Assembly: GCA_964415675.1 (NCBI GenBank)
Contig: CAYQBG010000005.1
Coordinates: 157,631-221,630 of the forward strand
DNA from: UBA5336 sp964415675
Lineage (GTDB): Bacteria > Pseudomonadota > Alphaproteobacteria > Caulobacterales > Hyphomonadaceae
Direction: 5' to 3'
DNA: 64,000 nucleotides
The notes under the pieces were generated by a model, which was given only the letters and a program-made list of their open reading frames with translations, searched no databases and was not told the DNA's origin. The translations under genes and the position numbers were made by a program. This document shows, piece after piece, positions 55,314-63,964 of this stretch (positions are counted from its first letter, which is position 1; the number at the start of each line of letters is the position of its first letter).

Positions 55314-56261
55314 ATGACACAAATGAAAGCCCCATTGACGATCCTGCTGGCCGCGCCGCGTGGATTCTGCGCCGGTGTCGATCGCGCCATCCAGATCGTC
55401 GAGGAGGCACTGTCCAAATGGGGAGCACCTGTCTATGTGCGCCACGAGATTGTGCACAATGCGCACGTGGTGCAGCGCCTGGAACGCCTTGGCGCGGTGT
55501 TCGTGGATGAGTTGGACGAATGCCCGACCGACCGACCCGTGATTTTTTCTGCCCATGGCGTGCCAAAATCTGTGCCGGCCGAAGCCGAGGCACGCGAGAT
55601 GATCTATGTGGACGCAACTTGCCCGCTCGTCTCGAAAGTGCATGTCGAAGCCGAGCGTCATCATCGCGAGGGCCGTGAAATTATCCTTATCGGACATGCC
55701 GGCCATCCAGAAGTCATCGGAACAATGGGCCAGTTACCCGAAGGCGCGATCACGCTGATAGAAACTGAGGCAGATGCCCGCGCCTTTGCCCCGAAGGATG
55801 CAGAAAACCTCAGCTTCGTGACCCAGACCACCCTGTCAGTTGATGACACGGCTGGAATCGTCAGCGTACTGCGTGAGCGTTTCCCGGCCATCGCCGCCCC
55901 GCATAAGGAAGATATCTGCTATGCCACGACCAACCGCCAGGAAGCGGTAAAGGTCATGGCCGCCGAAGCGGACCTGTTCCTCGTCATCGGCGCAGAAACT
56001 TCGTCCAATTCCAAGCGACTGGTAGAAGTCGCCGAGCGCGCGGGCGCGCGCGCAGCCCATCTCGTCGCCAGCGCAAACGATGTTGACTGGCGCTGGTTCG
56101 CCGGTGTGAAGACGCTTGGCCTGACCGCTGGAGCCAGCGCCCCGGAAGACCTTGTCCAGGATCTCATCGAAGCCTGCGCCGCCCGGTTCGACACGAGGGT
56201 AGAAGAAATCGCGACCACACGTGAAGATGTTGTCTTCAAACTGCCGCGCGTTCTAGCCTGA
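55314..56261 (+). CDS. ispH: 4-hydroxy-3-methylbut-2-enyl diphosphate reductase
   Basis: A 315-residue iron-sulfur enzyme making IPP and DMAPP in the last step of the MEP isoprenoid pathway. The cluster cysteines are in APRGFCAGVDRAIQIV, YVDATCPLVSKVH and EDICYATTNRQEAV. Also visible are RHEIVHNAHVV, IFSAHGVPKS, IGHAGHPEVIGTMGQ and the TTN/SSNSKRL active-site residues. Length is typical. Confidence 0.96.
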   Translation: MTQMKAPLTILLAAPRGFCAGVDRAIQIVEEALSKWGAPVYVRHEIVHNAHVVQRLERLGAVFVDELDECPTDRPVIFSAHGVPKSVPAEAEAREMIYVDATCPLVSKVHVEAERHHREGREIILIGHAGHPEVIGTMGQLPEGAITLIETEADARAFAPKDAENLSFVTQTTLSVDDTAGIVSVLRERFPAIAAPHKEDICYATTNRQEAVKVMAAEADLFLVIGAETSSNSKRLVEVAERAGARAAHLVASANDVDWRWFAGVKTLGLTAGASAPEDLVQDLIEACAARFDTRVEEIATTREDVVFKLPRVLA

Positions 56262-56287
56262 TTCGAGGCGGCCCCCGGGGGCTCAGA

Positions 56288-57985
56288 TCATGCCGGCGCC
56301 AGCCGGGCAACCAGGCGCTCGCGGATGTCGCGTTTGAGAAACTTGCCGCTTGCATTGCGCGGCAGGGGATCGTCCAGGAACCAGACATGGCGCGGAATCT
56401 TGTGCTTAGCCATGTGCCCGAGGCAATGAGCTTTCAGCGTCTCTTCATCAAGCGCCTCACCGGGTTTCAGGACAATCGCTGTGGCCACTTCCTCGCCCAG
56501 CCTGGCATCGGGCACACTGAAGACACAACACTCCGCCACCGCCGGATGATGATAGATTGTCGCCTCGACCTCGGCGCAGTAGACATTCTCGCCGCCGCGC
56601 AGGACCATGTCCTTCTTGCGATCCACGATGTAGATGAAACCATGCTCATCGAGTCTCGCGATATCGCCTGTGTGTAGCCAGCCATCGGTGATCGTCTCGG
56701 CGGTCGCCTCGGGACGATTGATATAGCCCTTGATCACTGAGGAGCCGCGCACCCACAATTCGCCGATTTCGCCCTGCGGGACAGCATTGCCCTCATCATC
56801 CACGCATTTGACTTCGAAATTCGGCATGGCCGGCCCGGCACTGTCGGGCTTGTCGACGAAGAAATCTCCCGAAAGCGAAGTGATGATGCCGCAGGTCTCG
56901 GTCATGCCATAACCAGTCGACGGGCGGGCCGTGACAACCTTGTCCTCGATCTTCTGGACAAGGTCGGGCGGAACCTGCGCGCCACCGCCGGACACGGCCA
57001 TGAGGCTGGACGTATCGGTTGTCGCAAAGTCGGGATGGTTGATGATCTCGCGGCCCATGACCGGGACACCGCCGATTGAGGTGACGCGCTCGCGCTCGAT
57101 GAGTTTCAGCGCCTCGCCGGCATCCCAGCGATACATCAGCACAATCGTCCCGCCCGCAGCGGTCACGGCATAGGCGCCGCAATTGTTCGCGGTCACATGA
57201 AACAGTGGCGTGGTCACAAGCCCAACCGGCACGGGCGGTTCCGCCGGCGGTTCGAGCCCTGTCGCGCGCTGCATGGCCAGCGCCGTAGAGGCGCCGGCAT
57301 AGAGCATGTTGAACAGGTTGGCGACACAGCCGCGATGGGTCAGCTGGGCACCCTTGGGAAAGCCCGTCGTGCCCGATGTGTAGAATATGCAGGCATCGCT
57401 GTCAGGATCGACATCGACCTGCGGCATCTCCCCGTCCTGGGCAATGACATCGCTCCAGTCGGTTACGCCGGCAGGCAACTCGCTCACCCGGACGCCGACG
57501 AGTTCGGGCGCATAGTCGAGTCCGGAATTGGCAACCATCCGCTCCAGCCGCTCAGCATCGGCGAACACGATCTTCGGCCTGGAATCATTGAGGCCATAAG
57601 CCATTTCATCAGCCGTCCACCAGGCATTGACGCCGACCACGGTCACACCCACACAGCAACAGGCCCAGTAAATCAGCATCCATTCGGGATAATTGCGCAT
57701 GGCAATCGCCACCCGGTCTCCGGGCCGCACGCCCCGTTCGAACAGCCAGGCGGCGAGCGCATTTACCTGCCGGTGGGCCTCGCTATAGCTGATCCGGTCA
57801 TCCTGGTAGACGAGATAGGTCCGGTCGGCGAACTGCGCCGTCGACAGCCAGAATTCGCGGATACTCTTTGGCGCGTTCCTGAAGCTGCGTATCGTATTGC
57901 CGAGCACGTCGGCCTCGACAATCTCGAAATCGCCGCCAGGTCCAGTAAGCTCATCCCGCGCCCCGGCAAGTTCAGCATAATGCAT
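56288..57985 (-). CDS. Acyl-CoA synthetase (AMP-forming)
   Basis: A 565-residue ANL-superfamily ligase that adenylates a carboxylic acid and transfers it to CoA. The AMP-binding P-loop IFYTSGTTGFPKGAQLTH is present, followed by GYGMTETCGIITSLSG, DGWLHTGDIARLDEHGFIYI and VDRKKDMVLRGGENVYCAEV. The catalytic Lys is in LPRNASGKFLKRDIRE. The sequence fits fatty-acyl or long-chain CoA ligases, but the acid cannot be named. It faces ispH tail to tail. Confidence 0.92.
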   Translation of the reverse strand: MHYAELAGARDELTGPGGDFEIVEADVLGNTIRSFRNAPKSIREFWLSTAQFADRTYLVYQDDRISYSEAHRQVNALAAWLFERGVRPGDRVAIAMRNYPEWMLIYWACCCVGVTVVGVNAWWTADEMAYGLNDSRPKIVFADAERLERMVANSGLDYAPELVGVRVSELPAGVTDWSDVIAQDGEMPQVDVDPDSDACIFYTSGTTGFPKGAQLTHRGCVANLFNMLYAGASTALAMQRATGLEPPAEPPVPVGLVTTPLFHVTANNCGAYAVTAAGGTIVLMYRWDAGEALKLIERERVTSIGGVPVMGREIINHPDFATTDTSSLMAVSGGGAQVPPDLVQKIEDKVVTARPSTGYGMTETCGIITSLSGDFFVDKPDSAGPAMPNFEVKCVDDEGNAVPQGEIGELWVRGSSVIKGYINRPEATAETITDGWLHTGDIARLDEHGFIYIVDRKKDMVLRGGENVYCAEVEATIYHHPAVAECCVFSVPDARLGEEVATAIVLKPGEALDEETLKAHCLGHMAKHKIPRHVWFLDDPLPRNASGKFLKRDIRERLVARLAPA

Positions 57986-58148
57986 GTTCCGTCCCTTTTG
58001 TTTTTTGCGATGATACGGTTTTCACGGCCATTCGGAAGACGCGACGTTGGGTAAGCCTTTGCCGGTGCTGCGGCGCTCGCGCGGCTTGGCAAGCGCGTCG
58101 CGCCGGTGTTTGCTCGCCCATGCAAGCGGAACAAGGACGGATGCGCCA

Positions 58149-58991
58149 ATGAACAATACCGACCAGATCGACTATTGGAACGGCCCGGCCGGGCAGAAAT
58201 GGGTCGACCAGTCGACCCGCCTCGATGCCATGCTGGCGCCATTTGCCGAGCAGGTAATCGCGCGCGCGGCCATCGGTGCGGGCGAGCGGGCCCTCGATAT
58301 CGGTTGCGGCGCCGGTGCCCTGACGCTGATGGCGACGCGAGCGGCAGGCGGCGAGACCGGCGCGCTTGGCGTGGATGTCTCCGAGCCGCTCCTTGCGCTG
58401 GCGCGCAGGCGCGCCCAGGAAGCCGGCCTCCCGGCCCTTTTCGAGCTTGGCGATGCCAGCGAGTATGTCGCCAGCAAGCCGGCCGACCTCGTCATCTCCC
58501 GTTTCGGGGTGATGTTCTTTGCCGAGCCGGCAGCGGCCTTCGCCAATATAAGCCGTTCCGTCAGGCCTGGCGGGCGAGCGGTGTTCATCTGCTGGCAGGC
58601 GCTGCAGGCCAATGACTGGGCCTTCGCCCCGCTACAGGCCGCCCTGCCCTTTCTCCCGGAACCGCCAACCCCTGCAGATCCCACAGCGCCGGGACCGTTC
58701 GCCTTCCAGGACAAGGACCGCGTCGCCGCAATCCTCTCTGAGGCCGGCTGGCAGAATGTGGCCGTCGATGCAGTCGAAGGCGACCTCACCCTGCCCGGAG
58801 AGGATGTGGAGACCAGCGCGGGCTTCATGATGCAGCTGGGACCGCTCTCAAGGCTGATGGCGCAGCAGGAGATCGATCCCGCGCCGGTTCATGAGGCCCT
58901 CGCCGAACGCCTGCGCGGGCACCAGCGAGAAGACGGCCGTGTCGCCATGGCCTCGGCCTGCTGGCTGGTCAGCGCGGATCGCGGCGAGTGA
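58149..58991 (+). CDS. Class I SAM-dependent methyltransferase
   Basis: A 280-residue methyltransferase. ALDIGCGAGALTLMATRAAG (motif I) and LGVDVSEPLLALARRRAQEA (acidic motif II) are clear. PADLVISRFGVMFFAEPAAA and VRPGGRAVFICWQAL complete the Rossmann core. ATG 58149 gives MNNTDQIDYWNGPAGQKWVD, a start common in UbiE/SmtA-like enzymes of unknown substrate. A longer frame start at 58047 has no support. It is the last chromosomal-type gene before the CRISPR locus. Confidence 0.85.
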   Translation: MNNTDQIDYWNGPAGQKWVDQSTRLDAMLAPFAEQVIARAAIGAGERALDIGCGAGALTLMATRAAGGETGALGVDVSEPLLALARRRAQEAGLPALFELGDASEYVASKPADLVISRFGVMFFAEPAAAFANISRSVRPGGRAVFICWQALQANDWAFAPLQAALPFLPEPPTPADPTAPGPFAFQDKDRVAAILSEAGWQNVAVDAVEGDLTLPGEDVETSAGFMMQLGPLSRLMAQQEIDPAPVHEALAERLRGHQREDGRVAMASACWLVSADRGE

Positions 58992-58999
58992 CGGGGAGA

Positions 59000-59018
59000 C
59001 CCCGGGTCAGGCCCGGGG
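59000..59018. repeat. REP-like palindrome
   Basis: CCCCGGG (59000-59006), TCAGG loop, CCCGGGG (59012-59018). Short palindromes of this CCCCGGGTCA-rich kind are scattered between genes in many alphaproteobacteria. It lies 9 bases past the methyltransferase stop and may also stop its transcript. It marks the edge of the CRISPR locus. Confidence 0.45.
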
Positions 59019-59164
59019 GGGTATAGTGATGTCCGGCGAAAATTATCCTTCTTCAGGCTTGGCAGCGAGCCACACTACTTGTGGATTACATGCTGCGCTG
59101 AATGAGCGGTCAGGTCCGCTCGACGGTTCCATGTCTGACTTTCTACGGCGAATGCTAACCCTAT

Positions 59165-59195
59165 AAAGAAAGAAGGCGAGCCGTAGCTCGCCTTC
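59165..59195 (-). terminator. Intrinsic terminator of the tracrRNA
   Basis: On the minus strand GAAGGCGAGC, a TACG loop and GCTCGCCTTC form a perfect 10-base stem (59172-59195) followed at once by TTTCTTTATAG. This is a textbook rho-independent terminator for minus-strand transcription only. Confidence 0.85.
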
Positions 59196-59262
59196 GCATT
59201 TCATGGATTTCCTAAGGAGTGATCCTTGTTAACGGAAAGTCCGACTTTTCCAGAGTGCTAGA
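59165..59262 (-). ncRNA. tracrRNA of the type II-C CRISPR system
   Basis: Transcribed on the minus strand, divergent from cas9. Its 5' part (complement of 59239-59261) is complementary over 23 consecutive positions to bases 11-33 of the CRISPR repeat at the window end, with a single G-U wobble and no gap. Downstream is a small hairpin AAGGA-TCAC-TCCTT (59214-59227). This lies inside a possible longer helix between GGACTTTCC and GGAAATCC (minus strand; plus positions 59234-59242 and 59205-59212), and the terminator stem closes the RNA. Minimum length is about 98 nt. A GATAAT-like -10 (complement of 59307-59312) would start it near 59299. It guides crRNA maturation by RNase III and forms the Cas9 guide duplex. 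Confidence 0.9.
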
Positions 59263-59382
59263 AATGCCTTTACATGATGGGACTTCAAGACTCGTTTGTC
59301 CAGTGGATTATCGTCTGACGCACGCTTGACACACTTCAAAGTTGCCCTTGAACTTCTGATCGATTGTGAGGGCTGTAATCTT
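59263..59382. promoter_or_regulatory. Divergent tracrRNA/cas9 promoter region
   Basis: This 120-base stretch separates the anti-repeat from cas9. It has a perfect -35 box TTGACA facing cas9 (59326-59331), but no convincing -10 box at 16-18 bases (TGAACT at 17). Facing tracrRNA is GATAAT (complement of 59307-59312) without a good -35. A cas9 ribosome site GAGGG lies at 59368-59372. Promoters are therefore candidates only. Confidence 0.4.
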
Positions 59383-62300
59383 ATGGACTATCGAGTTGGT
59401 ATCGACCTCGGGACGAATTCCTTGGGCTGGGCCGCGTTGGAACTTTCCACCGATGCACAAGGCACGTTCGTTGCGGGCCCATTGCTTGACCTTGGCGTGC
59501 GCATCTTTTCTGATGCGCGAAACCCAAAAGACAAGTCGTCCAACGCCGCCCAGAGGCGTGGACCACGGGGTATGCGTAAGACCCGAGACCGTCGCTTGTC
59601 GCGCGGTCGTGCAATGATGCTCGCGCTTGTCGATGCCGGATTGATGCCGACGGACGAAGCCGCGCAAAAGGCTTTGGAGCAGAAAGACCCCTGGATACTT
59701 CGCGCGGAAGCGCTTCAACGCGAGCTTTCGCCTTACGAAATTGGTCGGGCGCTTTTTCATCTGCAACAGCGGCGTGGATTTAAGTCAAATCGCAAAACCG
59801 ATGGAGATGAAAATGGTGCCATGTACGACGCCATCGACGCGGCGCGCAAGAAGATGAATTCTGAGGGAGCAAGGACGCTCGGCGAACTGTTCGGTCGTCC
59901 TCGCAGGGAGGTGATGCAGCAGAATAAATTGGCGGTAAGCGGCGCTGGACGACCCTTGCCACAAGCCCGGGTCAAGGCGCGCTATGAGGGCACCCGAATG
60001 GCTTATGACTATTATCCCTCCCGCGCCATGATCCTCGATGAGTTCGACCAGATTTGGGCGTCGCAGGCTGCCTATCACGCAGCTCTGATGACAGAGGAAG
60101 CACGCAGCGCTGTCCGGCGTGTTGTTGAATATCAACGTCCGCTCAAGCCCCAGCGTGCGGGCAAATGCACGTTCCTGCCGCATTTACCACGCGCTCCCAA
60201 AGCCTTGCCGAGTGCGCAGTATGCCCGTGTGCTGCAAGAGGTGAACAATCTCATGGTGGGCGCGGTGGGAGAGACGCAAAGGCCGCTGTCGCCGGATGAG
60301 CGCGCGTGCCTGACTGAGTTCCTCATGAAACCGACAACAAGGACGGCGAAGCGAACCTTCAAGGCGATCCGAAAATTGCTCACGCTGCCCGAATCCCAGA
60401 TATTTAACCTTGAAAGTCGTAAACGGGACCATCTTGTTGGGGACGAGACGGCGGGGCGTCTGGTAGATAAGGGCGCATGGGGTCCGGACTGGCTCAATCT
60501 TGACCGGGCAGTGCAAGACGAAATCGTAATGAAGCTTCTCGAGACCGAGGAGCACAAGGAACTAGTTGATTGGCTGGTGACGTGCCACGGCGTCGATCCG
60601 TCAAACGCACAGACCATTGCCAATATTCGCCTTGGTGACTCGCATGGCCGATTGTCTGCGGTAGCCCTGTCGCAGATCATAAAGCGCATGGAACGGGGGA
60701 TGCGCTATGACGAGGCCGCCTCGGATGCATTTCGCGACCACCGTGCCATGGGGGACGGTGAGGTTCACGAAGAAGTGCTGCCGTATTACGGCGAGGTCCT
60801 TTCACGCCATACCGCTTTCGAGAAAGACCCGCCAGAGTCAGGCGAAGATACCCGCAATGAAGAAGAAAGGCATGGCCGGGTCGCCAACCCTACGGTTCAT
60901 GTTGCGCTGAACGAGTTGCGCAAGGTTATGAATGACCTGATCAGGCGATGGGGCCCTCCGAGCGAAGTCGTGCTGGAACTCGCCCGCGACCTGCCTCTGT
61001 CGGACCGCGGCCTGCGTGAACTGGAATCGACGCAGAAAAAGAACCAGGACCTGAACGATGCGCGGCGCAAGCAATTGGAGGATCAAAAGGTCCCCGACAC
61101 TTACGAAAACCGCCTCAAGCTGCGCCTGTTTGAAGAGGCGCTGGAATGCTTTGGCGGGACCGCGCAGTGCGTGTTTTCGGGTGCACCGATCAGCATGTCG
61201 ATACTTTTCACGCCGGATGTGGAGATTGAGCATATCCTGCCACTCTCACGCACTTGGGATGACAGTTTTTCCAATAAGGTGCTGTCGTCACGCACATCCA
61301 ACCGGATCAAGAAGAACCAGACCCCTTTTGAAGCTTTCGGGCACTCGCCAGCGGACTATGACTGGGAGCAGATCAGCCAGCGGGCCAAGGAATTGCCCCG
61401 AAACAAATCCTGGAGGTTCGCGCCCGATGCTATGATGCAATGGGAGGCGCGCGGGGGTGATTTTCTGTCGCGTCAGCTGAACGACACACGCTACATTTCG
61501 CGCCTGGGTAAAACCTTTGTCGAAGCCCTTTATGGCGGGCAGGGAATAAAGGGTGAAAAACGCCGCGTCTGGGTGGTTCCGGGACGTCTGACCTCGGACC
61601 TTCGCCACTATGCTGGATTCAACACATTGAGTGGTTTCACCGACCTCAACCAGAAAGACAGGACCGACCATCGACACCACGCCGTTGATGCGCTGGTTGT
61701 TGCACTGACCGACCAGTCCATGCTTCAGCGAAGCGCCAGTCTTGCAAGGCGCGAAGACGCCGTTGCACATTACGAAATCATGCAGGCGATGGCAGAGCCG
61801 CTGAAGCGCTATCGCCGACCGGCGGAAGATCGTCTTTCAAAACTTGTTGTATCGCACAAGCCCGATCATGGCTTTCAGGCGGCCATTCACAATGACACGG
61901 CCTACGGACTAACCGGTGAAACTGATGATAAGCAGCAGGACATCCTCGTTACGCGCAAGCCGCTCGAAGCACTGTCGTCAGCAGACATCGCTGATATTGT
62001 TGATCCGGAACTGCGCAGGCAGTTCGCCTATATTACAGAGGGGCTGAGCGGGAGCGCCTTCACCGAAGCGCTCCGAAGTGAAGGCGCTAAAATGACCCCG
62101 CCTGTATACCGGGTGCGCGTAACGAACGCTATGAAACCGTCGAGCTTTGTGACCATCAGGCATGGTCAGGATGGTGAGCATGCGAAAGCCTACAAGACTG
62201 ACGGAAACTATTGCTACGATATCTTCGTCGGGAAGAATGGAAAATGGGACGGTGAGGTCATTACGACATTTGAGGCTTATCAGCGGGCCCGGGAAACCCG

Positions 62301-62589
62301 GGACTGGTGGAAGACCTTGAAGCGCCCCGACGGCTCTCCGCTGGTCATGCGTATCCGCAAGGGCGACATGCTGGAAATTGATGGGGATAACGGAAGGAAG
62401 GTACTCGTCGTCTACAAGTTTTCCGTAGGTAAAGTAAACATGGCCGATCATCAGGAAGCGAACGCCTCTGCGCGCATTAGAGCCAAAGAGTTACAGGGGT
62501 ATCAGATGTCACCGTCTTCCCTCCAAAAGGCCAATGCGGTTTGCCTGACTGTAAGCCCTTCCGGAAAGGTCCGCCGTCATAAGGCATGA
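59383..62589 (+). CDS. cas9: CRISPR effector nuclease Cas9, type II-C
   Basis: A 1068-residue Cas9, in the compact II-C size range. Visible parts: RuvC-I (YRVGIDLGTNSLGWA, Asp-8); Arg-rich bridge helix (about 50-85, AQRRGPRGMRKTRDRRLSRG); REC lobe including the II-C block GRALFHLQQRRGFKSNRK; RuvC-II (EVVLELARDL, Glu-532); HNH (VEIEHILPLSRTWDDSFSNK, His-617, with DDSFSNKVL and NRIKKNQTP as in Neisseria-type Cas9); RuvC-III (HRHHAVDALVVAL, His-766 and Asp-769); then about 300 residues of PAM-interacting C terminus. All catalytic residues are intact. ATG 59383 follows GAGGG by 10 bases. A 29-codon upstream extension from a TTG at 59296 is not homologous and would run into the promoter region. 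Ends in a 4-base overlap with cas1. Confidence 0.97.
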   Translation: MDYRVGIDLGTNSLGWAALELSTDAQGTFVAGPLLDLGVRIFSDARNPKDKSSNAAQRRGPRGMRKTRDRRLSRGRAMMLALVDAGLMPTDEAAQKALEQKDPWILRAEALQRELSPYEIGRALFHLQQRRGFKSNRKTDGDENGAMYDAIDAARKKMNSEGARTLGELFGRPRREVMQQNKLAVSGAGRPLPQARVKARYEGTRMAYDYYPSRAMILDEFDQIWASQAAYHAALMTEEARSAVRRVVEYQRPLKPQRAGKCTFLPHLPRAPKALPSAQYARVLQEVNNLMVGAVGETQRPLSPDERACLTEFLMKPTTRTAKRTFKAIRKLLTLPESQIFNLESRKRDHLVGDETAGRLVDKGAWGPDWLNLDRAVQDEIVMKLLETEEHKELVDWLVTCHGVDPSNAQTIANIRLGDSHGRLSAVALSQIIKRMERGMRYDEAASDAFRDHRAMGDGEVHEEVLPYYGEVLSRHTAFEKDPPESGEDTRNEEERHGRVANPTVHVALNELRKVMNDLIRRWGPPSEVVLELARDLPLSDRGLRELESTQKKNQDLNDARRKQLEDQKVPDTYENRLKLRLFEEALECFGGTAQCVFSGAPISMSILFTPDVEIEHILPLSRTWDDSFSNKVLSSRTSNRIKKNQTPFEAFGHSPADYDWEQISQRAKELPRNKSWRFAPDAMMQWEARGGDFLSRQLNDTRYISRLGKTFVEALYGGQGIKGEKRRVWVVPGRLTSDLRHYAGFNTLSGFTDLNQKDRTDHRHHAVDALVVALTDQSMLQRSASLARREDAVAHYEIMQAMAEPLKRYRRPAEDRLSKLVVSHKPDHGFQAAIHNDTAYGLTGETDDKQQDILVTRKPLEALSSADIADIVDPELRRQFAYITEGLSGSAFTEALRSEGAKMTPPVYRVRVTNAMKPSSFVTIRHGQDGEHAKAYKTDGNYCYDIFVGKNGKWDGEVITTFEAYQRARETRDWWKTLKRPDGSPLVMRIRKGDMLEIDGDNGRKVLVVYKFSVGKVNMADHQEANASARIRAKELQGYQMSPSSLQKANAVCLTVSPSGKVRRHKA

Positions 62590-63554
62590 GTCTTGCTGCG
62601 CTGTCCCGCGAGAGGAGCGAGCGTGTGCAAAACCGGATTGTCGAAATTGCCAGCGATGACATTCACCTTTCCCTCTTGCGCGGGTTCTTGAAACTTTCGC
62701 GTGAAGGGGAAGAACTCGGCCGCGTCGCTCTTCCAGACATCGGCGCTGTTCTGGTTCGGGGATATGGTGCGTCATTGTCGCTGAACATGGCTGCGCGCCT
62801 TGCTGCGGAAAACATTCCCGTCATCCTGTGCGGCACCGACCAGTTGCCCGCTTCGATTATCTGGCCATTGGACGGCCACCATGCTCAGGGCCGAACCATG
62901 GAGGCCCAAGCCGCTTTGTCACGCCCGAAGCGAAAGCGGCTTTGGCAGGCGCTGGTACGCGCCAAGATCGAAGCGCAGGCCAACGTGCTTGAGACTGAGG
63001 GTCACAATGCCAATGACTTGCGGGCCTTGGCGCGCAGCGTTCAATCGGGTGATCCGGATAATGCAGAGGCACGGGCCGCGCGCATTTATTGGGGGCGTCT
63101 GATGCTCCCGGTGGAAGCGGAATTCAAGCGCGACAGCTCTGGTGACGGTCTGAACGGCTGGCTGAACTACGGATATGCTGTTCTGCGGGCTGGCGCAGCG
63201 CGCGCTCTTGTCTCGGCGGGGCTTCATCCAAGCCTGTCGCTTCACCATGAAAGCCGGGGAGAAGCGCTCCGGCTGACATCCGACATCATGGAGCCGTTCC
63301 GGCCTTATGTTGATTTGAAAATAGTTCGCCTGGCGCGGCAGGCTGAGGATGTATCACGAGATCTCGATAAATCGGTCAAGGCCGATATCATCAGCGTCCT
63401 GAACCTCGATCTTCATACGAAGCATGGCGCAAGCCCCGTCCAGACCTGCCTGACAAGGCTTTGCCAAAGCCTTGCGCGCGTCTGCCTGGGAGAGACGCAG
63501 AAACTCGACCTGCCCGCCGGGCTCGTATTCCTGCAAGGAGGCAGCGCGAAGTGA
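62586..63554 (+). CDS. cas1: CRISPR integrase Cas1, type II
   Basis: A 322-residue Cas1 that with Cas2 inserts new spacers. The metal-site residues are visible: Glu-161 in NAEARAARIYWGRLM, His-220/221 in SLHHESRGE and Asp-233 in TSDIMEPFRPYVDLKI. The N-terminal beta domain includes VALPDIGAVLVRGYGASLSL. The ATG overlaps the cas9 stop by four bases (ATGA) and the stop overlaps the cas2 GTG, so the three genes are translationally coupled. Confidence 0.96.
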   Translation: MSLAALSRERSERVQNRIVEIASDDIHLSLLRGFLKLSREGEELGRVALPDIGAVLVRGYGASLSLNMAARLAAENIPVILCGTDQLPASIIWPLDGHHAQGRTMEAQAALSRPKRKRLWQALVRAKIEAQANVLETEGHNANDLRALARSVQSGDPDNAEARAARIYWGRLMLPVEAEFKRDSSGDGLNGWLNYGYAVLRAGAARALVSAGLHPSLSLHHESRGEALRLTSDIMEPFRPYVDLKIVRLARQAEDVSRDLDKSVKADIISVLNLDLHTKHGASPVQTCLTRLCQSLARVCLGETQKLDLPAGLVFLQGGSAK

Positions 63555-63892
63555 GGGCATTATCTCACCTCTCCGCCTATCAGCATATGTGGATCATGGT
63601 TCTCTTCGATTTGCCCACAACAACGAAGGAAGAGCGTGGTGCCTACACCCAGTTTCGCGATTTGCTGCTCGATCAGAGCTTTGTGATGTCGCAGTATTCC
63701 GTTTATCTCCGCCATGTCAGTGGCCGCGCTCAGGCCGCGCCAATCGTGGATCGGATCAAGCTGGCGGTTCCACCGGAAGGGCGCGTGGACATTTTGCAGT
63801 TCACCGACCGTCAATATGCCGATATCGTTAGCTTGCGTGGTCGAAAGCGTCGTGATTCGCGCGAAAATCCCAATCAGTTGGCATTGTTTTGA
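63551..63892 (+). CDS. cas2: CRISPR adaptation protein Cas2
   Basis: A 113-residue Cas2 with the type II form HMWIMVLFDLPTTTKEERG (Asp-20 after the first strand) and FVMSQYSVYLRHVSGR, ending ENPNQLALF. It starts at GTG 63551, overlapping the cas1 stop (GTGA). The longer frame start at 63461 lies inside cas1 and is rejected. No cas4 or csn2 follows, which defines the locus as subtype II-C. Confidence 0.95.
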   Translation: MRALSHLSAYQHMWIMVLFDLPTTTKEERGAYTQFRDLLLDQSFVMSQYSVYLRHVSGRAQAAPIVDRIKLAVPPEGRVDILQFTDRQYADIVSLRGRKRRDSRENPNQLALF

Positions 63893-63898
63893 GAAAAT

Positions 63899-63955
63899 GG
63901 CAGGCGATTTTTTGATCAGAAGTCGTATTTACTCCTGTCTTTTCAATCGCCTGCC
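63899..63955. repeat. Long-loop inverted repeat between cas2 and the CRISPR repeat
   Basis: GGCAGGCGATT (63899-63909) and AATCGCCTGCC (63945-63955) are perfect 11-base inverted copies around a 35-base AT-rich loop, filling most of the 72-base gap between cas2 and the first repeat. On the minus strand, the second arm is followed by ATTTTCTC, so it could end the pre-crRNA transcript coming from the array. It could equally be a leader or anchor element. Confidence 0.7.
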
Positions 63956-63964
63956 TCAGTTACA

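Noticed and set aside
59296..59382. N-terminal extension of cas9 from a TTG start
   Set aside because: The extra 29 residues do not resemble Cas9. The RuvC-I motif begins right after the ATG at 59383, which has a ribosome site, and the region is needed for the divergent promoters.
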